From contig JAKVBD010000007.1 of NCBI GenBank assembly GCA_022446985.1, positions 1 to 64,000 of the forward strand: 64,000 nt of DNA. The letters run 5' to 3'. Source of the stretch: Lentisphaerales bacterium (GTDB lineage: Bacteria; Verrucomicrobiota; Lentisphaeria; Lentisphaerales; Lentisphaeraceae). The translations under genes were made by a program, and so were the position numbers. Positions 18,301 to 26,900 of the stretch are shown here, in pieces; position 1 is the first letter of the stretch, and each line of letters starts with the position of its first letter. Under the pieces are notes generated by a model. The model made no database searches and was not told the origin of the DNA. It saw only the letters and a program-made list of their open reading frames with translations.

Positions 18301-20289
18301 TCAAAAATAGTATGCTTGAATGATGCGAAAGGTAATGAGCACAGGCAGAGGCCAAAAAGCCAAAATGTGCAAGAAAGTAATCTGCTGTTTCCACTTACGG
18401 CATAAAGCTTCAAGTCTTGATAGGCCGAAGTACTCAAATGCAGAAGCCATACCGGTGAGAAATCCCAGGAAATTTATAAATGTAAAAGTAGTGAAGAGTA
18501 AAAAGTTCAGATTTTTACCAGCAGAAAAACCAGTATGAAACATAAGAACTATAATGCTCGTCAGGCCAAATATGCCGTGCAGTATTCTCCAAATAGAGAA
18601 CTTACCAAAATTCACTTTACGTATGCGTTTACGCATGCTAATAAGTCCGGCAAAAAGTGTTAAGCCAAGAATTGTAAAGCCAGTTACCTGCCGCATAAAG
18701 AAATCGGTCAAGAACTGAGTTCGCTGGAATTGCTCCCCTTTGTAAGACTCTCCACCCCAGATAGTCGGCAGGAAAACAATTGTCGCAACTGCGGCCAATG
18801 TTAAAAATGATAAAACTAATAAAGTATATTCAGGTCGTCTCTGCTCAACGGCTTCTTTACCGCAGAGGGACATAAGCATAGGTGTACATGAACCACAAAC
18901 TGTAGAAGCTCCGGTTTCTTTTTGAAAACATTCAACTGTACTGCAACCACTTGCCATACACCCGACAAGTTCACCTTTGGTCACTTTCATACAGTTACAG
19001 ATGATGGCATCATCCGGCCATAGGCGGATATCCGGCCTTTCCTTCCAAAGTGCACCTGTTTTCAAGAAGCGCTTTTGCTCTTCTTTGTTTATAGGCATAC
19101 GGTTTTGAATAGCGGTCTGAATCTGCCCCGCCTGTAACCACTCACCTACACCGATGGCACCCACTAATTGGCCTTCGTGATGTATTATTCTACGGTAGAC
19201 ATTTCCATCTTGATATTCGAGAGACTTAAATGGCTGGAGAGGGTCTCCCAGGCTTATCACATCCTCTCCCAGCATTTTAAGCCTGGTTGACATATCTGCT
19301 CCTTTAAAAAGGGCAGTCCCTCCCATTAGTCTAGTCGCTAAAGTTCTGGCCATTTCGTAACCTGGAGCTACAAGGCCGTAAAGTTGACCGCGGTGCTTGA
19401 CACATTCACCTATGGCATAAATATCTTTTGCGGAAGTTTCGAGAGAATCGTCGACGATTATGCCTTTGCTTGGAGAGCAGATGATGCCGCTATTTTGAGC
19501 AAGTTCAGAATTTGAACGTACTCCTGCAGAAAATACGATGATATCTGTTGAAATTTTTTCGCCATTTGCAAGGTGCACTTCCAGAGAGTCATTATCGGCT
19601 TTAGCAATTTTTTTGATGCCGTCACCAAGATGAAGATTGTACCCCTTACTTTCAATGGTGTTTTTAAGTACCTCAGCGCCTTTCAAATCCAGCTGTCTGG
19701 GCATGAGGTAGGATGCCTGTTCGACGATATGTGTATTCAGGCCGATTTCTTTGAGAAAATTAGCTGCTTCGAGTCCCAATAAGCCACCGCCGATAACCAG
19801 TGCCACACGGCACTCTCGTGAATAGTCGATTATCTGATCAACATCTCTATAGGTTCTGTAGACGAAAACTCCATCATTTTCGCGGCCTTCAATTGACGGC
19901 ACAAATGAGTTTGAGCCAGTTGAGAAAACCAGTTTATCATACTTATAAACCTGGCCTTTTGCAGTCTTAAGTTCTTTAGTTTTAGAATCTACCTCAGTCA
20001 CTTCTTCATTGATGTGGAGGTCGATGTTATTTTCTTTATACCAGGCAATACTCTTAAGAATCAGCTTCTGAAGATCTCTTTCTCTGGCATAGCTGGTTAG
20101 TTTCACCCGGTCATAAGCAGGCTTTGCTTCTTTACCAAATACAATCAGCTCATATTTCTCGTAGAGTTTCTGTTCGATAAACTCTACACAGAACTGGCAA
20201 CCGACCATACCATTACCAATGAGTATAATAGTCTCTTTTGTTGTCGTGCTTTGTTCTTGATCTTCCATGATATGTGCTGTGGTATTCAT
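18301..20289 (-). CDS. NirB-like flavoprotein fused to [2Fe-2S] and membrane haem-b-like domains
   Basis: This 662-residue protein has a fused architecture. Residues 20-320 are a pyridine-nucleotide-disulfide oxidoreductase domain with two dinucleotide sites (GNGMVG 25-30; GGGLLG 167-172). Residues 330-350 (STRLKMLGEDVISLGD) are typical of the large subunit of NADH-nitrite reductase NirB. Residues 425-478 are a Bfd-like [2Fe-2S] domain with Cys431, Cys433, Cys465 and Cys468. The siroheme part of NirB is absent. In its place are about 5 membrane helices (488-660) with His571, His585 and His641, which could bind haem b. It probably oxidises NAD(P)H and passes electrons into the membrane and on to the multihaem cytochrome encoded 12 bases downstream. 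It is not a nitrite reductase on its own. Confidence 0.85.
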   Translation of the reverse strand: MNTTAHIMEDQEQSTTTKETIILIGNGMVGCQFCVEFIEQKLYEKYELIVFGKEAKPAYDRVKLTSYARERDLQKLILKSIAWYKENNIDLHINEEVTEVDSKTKELKTAKGQVYKYDKLVFSTGSNSFVPSIEGRENDGVFVYRTYRDVDQIIDYSRECRVALVIGGGLLGLEAANFLKEIGLNTHIVEQASYLMPRQLDLKGAEVLKNTIESKGYNLHLGDGIKKIAKADNDSLEVHLANGEKISTDIIVFSAGVRSNSELAQNSGIICSPSKGIIVDDSLETSAKDIYAIGECVKHRGQLYGLVAPGYEMARTLATRLMGGTALFKGADMSTRLKMLGEDVISLGDPLQPFKSLEYQDGNVYRRIIHHEGQLVGAIGVGEWLQAGQIQTAIQNRMPINKEEQKRFLKTGALWKERPDIRLWPDDAIICNCMKVTKGELVGCMASGCSTVECFQKETGASTVCGSCTPMLMSLCGKEAVEQRRPEYTLLVLSFLTLAAVATIVFLPTIWGGESYKGEQFQRTQFLTDFFMRQVTGFTILGLTLFAGLISMRKRIRKVNFGKFSIWRILHGIFGLTSIIVLMFHTGFSAGKNLNFLLFTTFTFINFLGFLTGMASAFEYFGLSRLEALCRKWKQQITFLHILAFWPLPVLITFRIIQAYYF

Positions 20290-20308
20290 GTCCTGTATCT
20301 CTGAATAA

Positions 20309-20332
20309 AAAGGGGGCTGAAAAGCCCCCTTT
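20309..20332 (-). terminator. Rho-independent terminator after the porin gene
   Basis: The 10-bp arms AAAGGGGGCT and AGCCCCCTTT enclose the loop GAAA and are followed on the minus strand by a TTTTTATT run. It lies 28 bases after the porin stop and 19 bases before the flavoprotein start. Porin messages should therefore outnumber full-length ones, with the redox genes expressed by read-through or from a promoter of their own. Confidence 0.92.
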
Positions 20333-20360
20333 CGCTCATCTCGGTAGGGAAACTTGTGTG

Positions 20361-21623
20361 TTACATGTTGAATGGGTCAGCAATTGCTCCGCCAAACTTA
20401 TAGTCCATTCTAAGCCAGAAAACCTGCTCATCTGTAGCAGCTGTGCTGTTGTTATTTTCATCAGCTTCATAGAAAGCCAGTTTAGCTGTAAGTGTAAGAT
20501 TTTCATTGATAGGCTTAACAGCTAGGAAGTTAAACTCTTCACCGTACTCGTCTACACCACTTTCAGTTGCATCGAAGAAGTGATAGACTGCCTTGAAAGT
20601 CATACCGAGATCTTCACTCTTATAAGTCAATGAGGCATTGTAGTCTTGAAGACCATTTCTCAGTCCACCAGTATTGGTTGCAAGGAATTGGTCACTCCAA
20701 CCATTAAACTTGTGAGCTGTAGAAAATAGATTTGAGAAACCTGTATTTCCGTCACCTTCGTGATATGCATACCCGATTGCCGGCGTAAATGCCCCTAGCT
20801 TGTATGAAAGAGCTGCTTGGAAAAAGTTTAGATCAATGTCTTCAGAATCTTCCCAATCTGATTGATTTGCGTATGTCAAGTCATAGCCAAATTCATCAAA
20901 TGAACCTGTCAGTCTAGTTCCAACTGTTACTCGGTCATTTTTTATACTTGGACCAGCGTTAGGCTCACCTTCATCTGCATCTACGAGGTAAGCAAAAACT
21001 GTTTGAGTATGGCCTTTGATTCCTGCATACTTGACGTTGGCAAGGTAGATACCGTCGTACTCATTCTCATCAAAGAAGATAGAAGCTACTTTGTTTGAGT
21101 AACCTAAGAAAATTGTGGTGTCTTCTACAGAAGTATTAGTGATAGTTACAGCATCAAATGCCTGAGCTGTATTTCTCCAACCAATATTACCAATAAAACG
21201 AACATCATCAAGAAGTATCTCCTGACGGCCAATACGAATTTTTGTATCAGGGATCATGGTAAGATCTGCATACAATTGCTGTATTCTATTTCCATCCGGA
21301 TCAGCAATAACATCATGCACACCTGCATTTTTACCATCTGTATCGTTGTAGTCATCGGCAAGTTTTGCCAGGTTATGAAATTGTGTGTACAGACTTACTC
21401 CAGCGATCTCAGCGGTTCTGTAGCCAATGTAAGAACTTAATGTGAGACCTTCGCCTTCATCGACGCCATTATCCAAATCAGCGTTTTCGTATGCCAATCT
21501 CATTTTTACGTCGTAAGTACCCTTAGAGAAAAAATCTCCAATGTTTTCTACCTTTTCTGCACCGAAAAGTGGGAATGATGACAAACCCAACATGCATGCA
21601 GTTACTAGATTCTTTATCTTCAT
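20361..21623 (-). CDS. Alginate-export-type outer-membrane porin
   Basis: This 420-residue protein has a cleavable signal (MKIKNLVTACMLGLSSFPLFGA). The mature chain is a run of amphipathic strands ('YDVKMRLAYENADLDNG', 'SLYTQFHNLAKLADDYND', 'TKIRIGRQEILLDDVRFIGNIGWRNTAQAFDAVTI', 'FWLRMDYKFGG') typical of the AlgE/alginate_exp beta-barrel family. The IRIGRQEI...D..FIG...WRN.AQ.FDA signature is the hallmark of that family. These barrels often lie beside multihaem cytochrome and nitrogen-oxide genes rather than alginate genes. It is the first gene of the redox cluster, with palindromes in its upstream region. A role in passing a small anion or substrate across the outer membrane is inferred. Confidence 0.88.
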   Translation of the reverse strand: MKIKNLVTACMLGLSSFPLFGAEKVENIGDFFSKGTYDVKMRLAYENADLDNGVDEGEGLTLSSYIGYRTAEIAGVSLYTQFHNLAKLADDYNDTDGKNAGVHDVIADPDGNRIQQLYADLTMIPDTKIRIGRQEILLDDVRFIGNIGWRNTAQAFDAVTITNTSVEDTTIFLGYSNKVASIFFDENEYDGIYLANVKYAGIKGHTQTVFAYLVDADEGEPNAGPSIKNDRVTVGTRLTGSFDEFGYDLTYANQSDWEDSEDIDLNFFQAALSYKLGAFTPAIGYAYHEGDGNTGFSNLFSTAHKFNGWSDQFLATNTGGLRNGLQDYNASLTYKSEDLGMTFKAVYHFFDATESGVDEYGEEFNFLAVKPINENLTLTAKLAFYEADENNNSTAATDEQVFWLRMDYKFGGAIADPFNM

Positions 21624-21656
21624 TTGTTACCTTCTATTTTTCTTAGCTTGACGAAC

Positions 21657-21811
21657 TTTACATAAATGTAAAATATATAAACTTTATTACATTTATTGTA
21701 ATTATGCGTAAATTTTACCTCTTTAAAAAATCATTACAAGAGAAAAAAAATCATTTTTTAAAAAAAATACCTATAGCGTAAAAATATTCACTTTTGCTAC
21801 ATTATTGTAAT
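21657..21811 (-). promoter_or_regulatory. Cluster of TTACA-N4/5-TGTAA palindromes upstream of the porin
   Basis: Three related inverted repeats lie upstream of the porin start: TTTACATAAATGTAAA (21657-21672, 7-bp arms), ATTACATTTATTGTAAT (21686-21702, 6-bp arms) and CTACATTATTGTAA (21797-21810). A weaker copy is at about 21900. The first is 33 bases before the start codon, in the place of a repressor or activator site. The shape suggests a dimeric regulator, but I cannot name it; the TACA...TGTA half-sites recall BlaI/CopY-type boxes with a longer spacer. A separate perfect palindrome, TTTACTTAAAGTAAA, is at 21965-21979. Confidence 0.55.
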
Positions 21812-22050
21812 CACATAAAGTTAAGATTATTGACTAAAAATTAACCTTGAAATGAGTTCTTCTTATGGCGCCCTTAGCTAAAAAACTCATGATATGCTGT
21901 TACCTAATTGTAATTTCCTGCTAACTACAAATTTAATAAGTTAACTCAAAAGAAGTTCTGATTATTTACTTAAAGTAAACATTTCGACCGGATGACATAA
22001 CTTTAAAGCGGCTAAGAATAGCTCATTAGAAATGTATATGGAATAAAGCA

Positions 22051-22570
22051 ATGAAGTTACTTGTCCCTCTCCTTCTTATATTAACAACTGCCTTATTAAG
22101 TTCAGAGTCTAAAACTGCCAATGGTAATATACTGGCTACAGAAAGCCTAGGGGCTTTCAATATTAAGGTCTGGTGATACTCATTAGGACTGCGGGCAGTT
22201 GCTAGCGAACAAGGTGTAAAAGACTTCGTCATGCAACTTCGACGTCAACCATTCAGCGAATGGGTTCTGATCTACTATGATCCTCAAGAGACTTCTGAAC
22301 AAAAGCTGCTGTGGGCAACAAGAAGCCGAGGGTGCCCAAATACCAAAACTATTTCCACAAAGGTGGCAAACTCCTGGTAAAGCCAAAAGCAAAGTTCTGA
22401 ATTCATTTATCTGTGCAGGAGATACACTTTACCTGAAAATAAACTCAGCTAAAGATGTTGAACTGAGCTTGCCAAAAAGTTGGCCCTTAAAACAAACAAT
22501 TAAGCGAAAAGATAAGCAAATTAAACTATTGCAAAGTAGTAAGTGGGAAAACAAGGCCCTGCTCAAATAA
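22051..22570 (+). pseudogene. Broken gene for a small secreted protein
   Basis: The reading starts at an ATG (22051) with a convincing signal peptide (MKLLVPLLLILTTALLSS). It meets an in-frame TGA at 22174, continues in the same frame to a TAA at 22378, and is also open in the +1 frame from about 22277 to 22570 ('EGAQIPKLFPQRWQTPGKAKSKVLNSFICAGDTLYLKIN'). The coding character of both parts suggests one gene of about 170 residues broken by a nonsense change and a frameshift. I do not recognise the family. The last part, ending at 22570, could be read from its own ATG at 22277 as a 97-residue protein, but it would lack the signal. The rest of the gap 21812-22050 is AT-rich without genes. Confidence 0.5.
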
Positions 22571-22625
22571 ATTTGAAGCAAAGCCAGCATAAAGCAGTTT
22601 TAGAGTGTTAGGTTGTCAGTCACAT

Positions 22626-22883
22626 TTACTGACCAAGCATGGCTTTAAAATGGTCAATTCGTTCTTGAGTAAACCCCATAGATTTTGCAAGGTCAATAAA
22701 AATTTGCGGGTTCGTCATAAACTGCGTCATGAGATCCTGTAAGCTTGCCGGGTCAGGGTTGAAAGTTTGCAGAAGAGCAAGTGCTTCCATAGGGTTTTGA
22801 GCGGCAGCTTCCAAAAGCGCTTTTCCTTGTTCTTCTGTGAGATTTAATTGTGCTAAAATTTCTTCTTTACTTAATTCACTCAT
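22626..22883 (-). CDS. Small helical protein of unknown function
   Basis: This 85-residue soluble protein is predicted to be all helical, made of short amphipathic stretches ('SKEEILAQLNLTEEQGKALLEAAAQNPMEALALLQTF', then 'LQDLMTQFMTNPQIFIDLAKSMGF'). There are no cysteines and no signal. It lies 11 bases after the stop of the 158-residue gene and is probably in the same transcript. I do not recognise the family. Confidence 0.6.
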   Translation of the reverse strand: MSELSKEEILAQLNLTEEQGKALLEAAAQNPMEALALLQTFNPDPASLQDLMTQFMTNPQIFIDLAKSMGFTQERIDHFKAMLGQ

Positions 22884-22894
22884 GTTATAATTCC

Positions 22895-23371
22895 CTAAAT
22901 TTCAAAAAGCAAAAATTGTCCATCGTTATCGATAGGAGGAGAACCGGTATCATCTTTATCAATTTTATAATAGTAGTTATTCCCAAACCTGGAGTTTAAA
23001 CTGACCTGACCGGTTTCAAGATCCAGTAAACGTACAAGGTGATCTTCTTCTGAGCTCACTACCTGAAAGGTATGATCATCGAGAAGATTTTTATAGAACT
23101 CGCCTTTCACAGCATTTTTTAAATCTGCAGTTTCCGGTAAGAGGTCCTTATCCGCAAATTTTATGAAGTAGCCATTTTCAACGACTCTATCGTCACCGGT
23201 CATCAAACTCCTCAAAGCACCGACTTCCGGATCAAGAACTTCAAAGTAACAATCGTCTGTTCTGTGCGACAGCCCAAGGTCACATACTTCATCACCAATA
23301 GCAAAGCCTTTCAAAGTTCGCACTGGCATTACTGTCTTTTTATCTTTACTCAAAGTGTTTTCCGAAGTCAT
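22895..23371 (-). CDS. Hypothetical protein, 158 residues
   Basis: This soluble, acidic protein has no signal or membrane helix. A repeated pattern of short beta-type segments is visible ('KGFAIGDEVCDLGLSHRTDDCYFEVLDPEVGALRSLM', 'FYKNLLDDHTFQVVSSEEDHLVRLLDLETGQVSLNSRFG'). It precedes the 85-residue gene by 11 bases, a likely two-gene operon. It is divergent from the SSB-like gene across 149 bases. No function is assigned. Confidence 0.6.
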   Translation of the reverse strand: MTSENTLSKDKKTVMPVRTLKGFAIGDEVCDLGLSHRTDDCYFEVLDPEVGALRSLMTGDDRVVENGYFIKFADKDLLPETADLKNAVKGEFYKNLLDDHTFQVVSSEEDHLVRLLDLETGQVSLNSRFGNNYYYKIDKDDTGSPPIDNDGQFLLFEI

Positions 23372-23520
23372 TCATCATATCTACTACAATAACTTTAAAA
23401 CAGCCGGAGGTCAAAGCCAGCTCGGTGATCAGCTGAGGATCATAACAGCAAGCTTTGTGTGCGGCTCTTCTCGACTCCTGAACATAGACGTGTAGAGTAG
23501 GGTAAACTTGGAGAACAGCC

Positions 23521-23883
23521 ATGCAAATTACTGCCAGAATTTTTGAAATTTTTGAGACTCAGGATGTCAGCGCGACATTCAAAAAACGCGAGTTCGTTGT
23601 TGAGCATATCGAACGCCAATACCCGGAATACATTAAGTTTGAATTTATTCAGGACAAGTGTGACCTGCTGAGTAAGTTTCAGGTTGGTCAGGATGTTAAT
23701 GTCGATTTCAATTTGAAAGGCAGAAAATGGACCAGCCCACAAGGTGAAGTGAAGTATTTCAATACTCTACAGGCCTGGAGAATTGAGTTGGCTAAAGCTG
23801 ATGCTCCTGAGCAAAATGATGGGCCGCCAATGATGGAGCCACCAGCATTTGAAGAAAGCATGGACGAAGAAGTGCCTTTCTAA
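23521..23883 (+). CDS. DUF3127 single-strand-binding-like protein
   Basis: This 120-residue protein has a DUF3127 domain at about 1-95 ('ITARIFEIFETQDVSATFKKREFVVEHIERQYPEYIKFEFIQDKCDLLSKFQVGQDVNVDFNLKGRKW...GEVKYFNTLQAWRIE'). This domain has an OB-like fold and is found in phage and bacterial replication settings. The tail is Pro- and acid-rich and ends ESMDEEVPF, which closely mimics the acidic tip of SSB proteins (D-D-x-P-F) that docks repair and replication partners. It probably binds single-stranded DNA or such partners. TTGGAGAA lies 7 bases before the ATG. It stands alone and is followed by a convergent terminator. Confidence 0.85.
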   Translation: MQITARIFEIFETQDVSATFKKREFVVEHIERQYPEYIKFEFIQDKCDLLSKFQVGQDVNVDFNLKGRKWTSPQGEVKYFNTLQAWRIELAKADAPEQNDGPPMMEPPAFEESMDEEVPF

Positions 23884-23896
23884 AAAGCTTTTGAAA

Positions 23897-23921
23897 ATTG
23901 CCCGTTGCTAAGACGGGCAAT
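23897..23921 (-). terminator. Hairpin terminator between convergent genes
   Basis: The 9-bp arms ATTGCCCGT and ACGGGCAAT enclose a 7-base loop. The hairpin lies 14 bases after the DUF3127 stop and overlaps the stop codon of the opposite phosphoesterase gene by one base. It can serve both transcripts. T-runs on either side are short. Confidence 0.7.
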
Positions 23922-26900
23922 TAAAACTTAAAGACTTCCAGTTCATTCAATCGGGACTGGTTGACATCCCCACCAATATCTTCCTTATAGTTCTCAAGGA
24001 ATTTAACTTTTACATAGCGTATTTCCTGCTCCTCAAAGTAGATGGTATAACGGTAGTCTTTCTCTTTACTCTTAAACACCGTCCCAACAGTTTGGTAATC
24101 ATTTCCATCTTTACTGACACTCACTTCAAACTTATTCGTTGAGCCTTTCTTAGGTGATCCCAATCGAATAGCATTGGCAACAGTCGCTTCCTCCAGGTCT
24201 ACAACAACTTCTTTAGGGAAGGTTTCAGATATGCCAGTAGCAAATGTAAAAGGCAATCTTGAACTCCAAATACCATCCGTTAGAGCAAGAACAGAGCCGA
24301 ATTCATCTGTAGATTCACTCGGTTTTCCTAAAGCAAGGTTTTCAGCAGGAGGCTGATTGCAAAGCTCAGTCAAACTGAGCACTAAAGGGTTACGGCCGAT
24401 AACCGTTTTAGAATTCCAAGGACTTTGCTGCCAGACTGTTTTTCCAGCCGAATTAATAACCATCACTGTGTAGGCTTTTAACTCACCACGACCAGAAAAG
24501 GCCAGACTGTTGATATTCATCTGCCGGGGTAAATCAAATATTGCGACCTTCATACCGCCAATACTCTCATAACCCTCACCGGTAAATTCAGGATACAGCT
24601 CACTAAGCTTTTTAAACTTAGCAGTAACTTCTTTGGTGTTTTTACCGCTAGTCACTTTTACTTTAAAATTCTTAAAATCTTTACTTTCGTTTTCAACAAT
24701 AACCTGAACCTTATTGCCACTGACAATATTTGCCTTAGAAGTGGCTGTGCGCTTTTGAACTGCGAGTGTTAACAATTCTTTTAATTCTGAATTTTGTACA
24801 TCGATCGATTGTTCTGAGCCTTTCACCAGTTTTCCAGAGTAAATAAGAAGTGCCGCATCACCATTTTCTATGCTTGCAGCCCGTTTAGCGATTTCTTCTT
24901 CAGATAACTGCTGGAATGTCAAAGTAACTGCTGAAGTCACCCCATTCATACGAGTACGTAACTTTATATTTTCCTCAGAGGCCGAATCTATCACTACCAA
25001 ATACTTAAGACCGGCCGCTCTTCCGACAAAGTCGGCCATGCGCTTGCCTTCAAACTCTTTGTAAGACAGCATCACATTTTTTTCAAAACCCTTAAGAGTT
25101 TCCAGCGCCTGGAGATGAGAATCTTTCCCGACTGCTTTAAGAACTGAAATCGCCCCGGCAATATCTTTCACCAAAAGCTTTGAAGCTGCTTCCTGAAACT
25201 TACTTTCGGCCTGCTCTTCAACAGTTTTTAAAGGATCTCCCACTATAGACTCTTTTCCTAAACCAGCCTTTAGCTCCTCTTTCGTTTTATCTGTAAATGT
25301 CACCCTATCCACAAAAATCGCTTTGTTGCTTTTATCGTAGAAAGCAATCTTAACTTTTTTACCGAGATGCTTTTTAACGTCAAAGTGAACCTGGCTTAGC
25401 TTACCATCTTTAAGCGGAGGCAATTTCTGAAAAGCGATAGTTTTCCTATTTTGCATAAGGGCGACCAAAGTCTCTTGACTCCCAGCTCCTGCAGCCAAGA
25501 GGTTTATATAGTCATGCTTAAGCTCAAACTCGGGGCTGTAAAGAAGACCAATCGCCTTTTGTGAGTTTTCCTTATTTTCATAAAATCTCTGAAGAGTACC
25601 AACTAGCCTCTTACCCTGTATGCCGGCTATTTTCGCATTTTGAAAAAGGCTATCACTGCCTAATGTCTTGTAACCAAAGCCAACACCCCGACTGATCCAG
25701 CCTTCAGGAAAATTCTCACTTTCAAAGTCAGCAAAGAGCTGATCTTCCATCGGAACTTTGTTTCGTGGTTTATCTTTACCAAGGTACTTAAACTTCACAG
25801 ACTTAAGCGCGAGAATTTCATCTCCACCTTCTTTCTTAAGACAGTTAAGAGCAAATGTGCCTTTGACTGCCTTTTTCAACTCAAATTGTTCAACTTTAGA
25901 AAACTCTATTCCCTCGTGAGAGGCAATGCTTCCTTTAATATTATTTTCGCCAATCCGCCCTTCTATTTCAGCGCTGCCTGCTGCTTTTTTATTCTCAACT
26001 TGCAACTCATACCAACCGGGAGTTTTTAAGTGAATTTTCCAGGTAATGCTATCTTCTTCGCTACTCCAACCTTCTAAAAGACCGGTCTCTTCATTGACCA
26101 ATAAAGAAAGAGGATATTTTGCCGTCTCTAAGTCAAGCTCAAGATCTTTTTCAGGAAATTGAACAATAGCTTTTTCTTCGACAACTTTCACTGCTTCAGT
26201 TTTTGGCGCTTGTTGCTTTTTAGCAGTTGCTGGAGGCTTATCCTTTGCCATAATTCCACGAAGAATGAAAATCGTAAGAATCAAAAGAAGCACAAAAACA
26301 CCAGCAACGATACCAATGATCTTCTTGGTCTTGTCTGTAGATTTTTTCTCGACTGCTCGGCGGTTACCTTCCGCCGCTTTCATCTGACGGGTATCGCGCA
26401 TATTGTCAGATGAGAAATTCAACTTCTGGCGCTTCTTTTTGCCGCTGCTAGCCTGATTAATCTTTTGGGTTTTAGCTGCACTTGGTGTAGCTGCTGCAGC
26501 TTTTTCTAAAGTCTGCATATCCTTGATTGTTTCGGTTTCACTGGTTTGACCATCGAGAACTCTCAAGAAAAAAGGATTTACAGGCAGTTGAGTTTTAATG
26601 AGATTTTCGCGGAAGCCATTTACATCAAAAGGAACCTTACGGAAGAAAACCTGTTGAGTCTCTGCATCGTATACACAATAACTGGCAGTAACTTGACCAT
26701 CTCGTGGATCACCAACAGAGCCGGCATTCACCATGTAGCGCTGGCCTGGTTTCATGATAAAATCCTGATCTGCTTCTTTCACTACCTGATTTGTCATAAG
26801 ATCATAAGTGAACTTTGCCGGGAAGTGAGTGTGGCCAACAAACATTAAAGGTGAGTTATTTGAAGTGAAACTCTCAATTGCATCCTGAGCTTCATAGATG

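Noticed and set aside
22174-22176. TGA read as selenocysteine
   Set aside because: No SECIS-like hairpin was seen after it, a frameshift follows, and no sel genes are present.
23372-23520. Possible small RNA in the divergent gap before DUF3127
   Set aside because: The gap is GC-richer than its surroundings, but no SRP, 6S or tmRNA core could be matched and no paired stems stood out.
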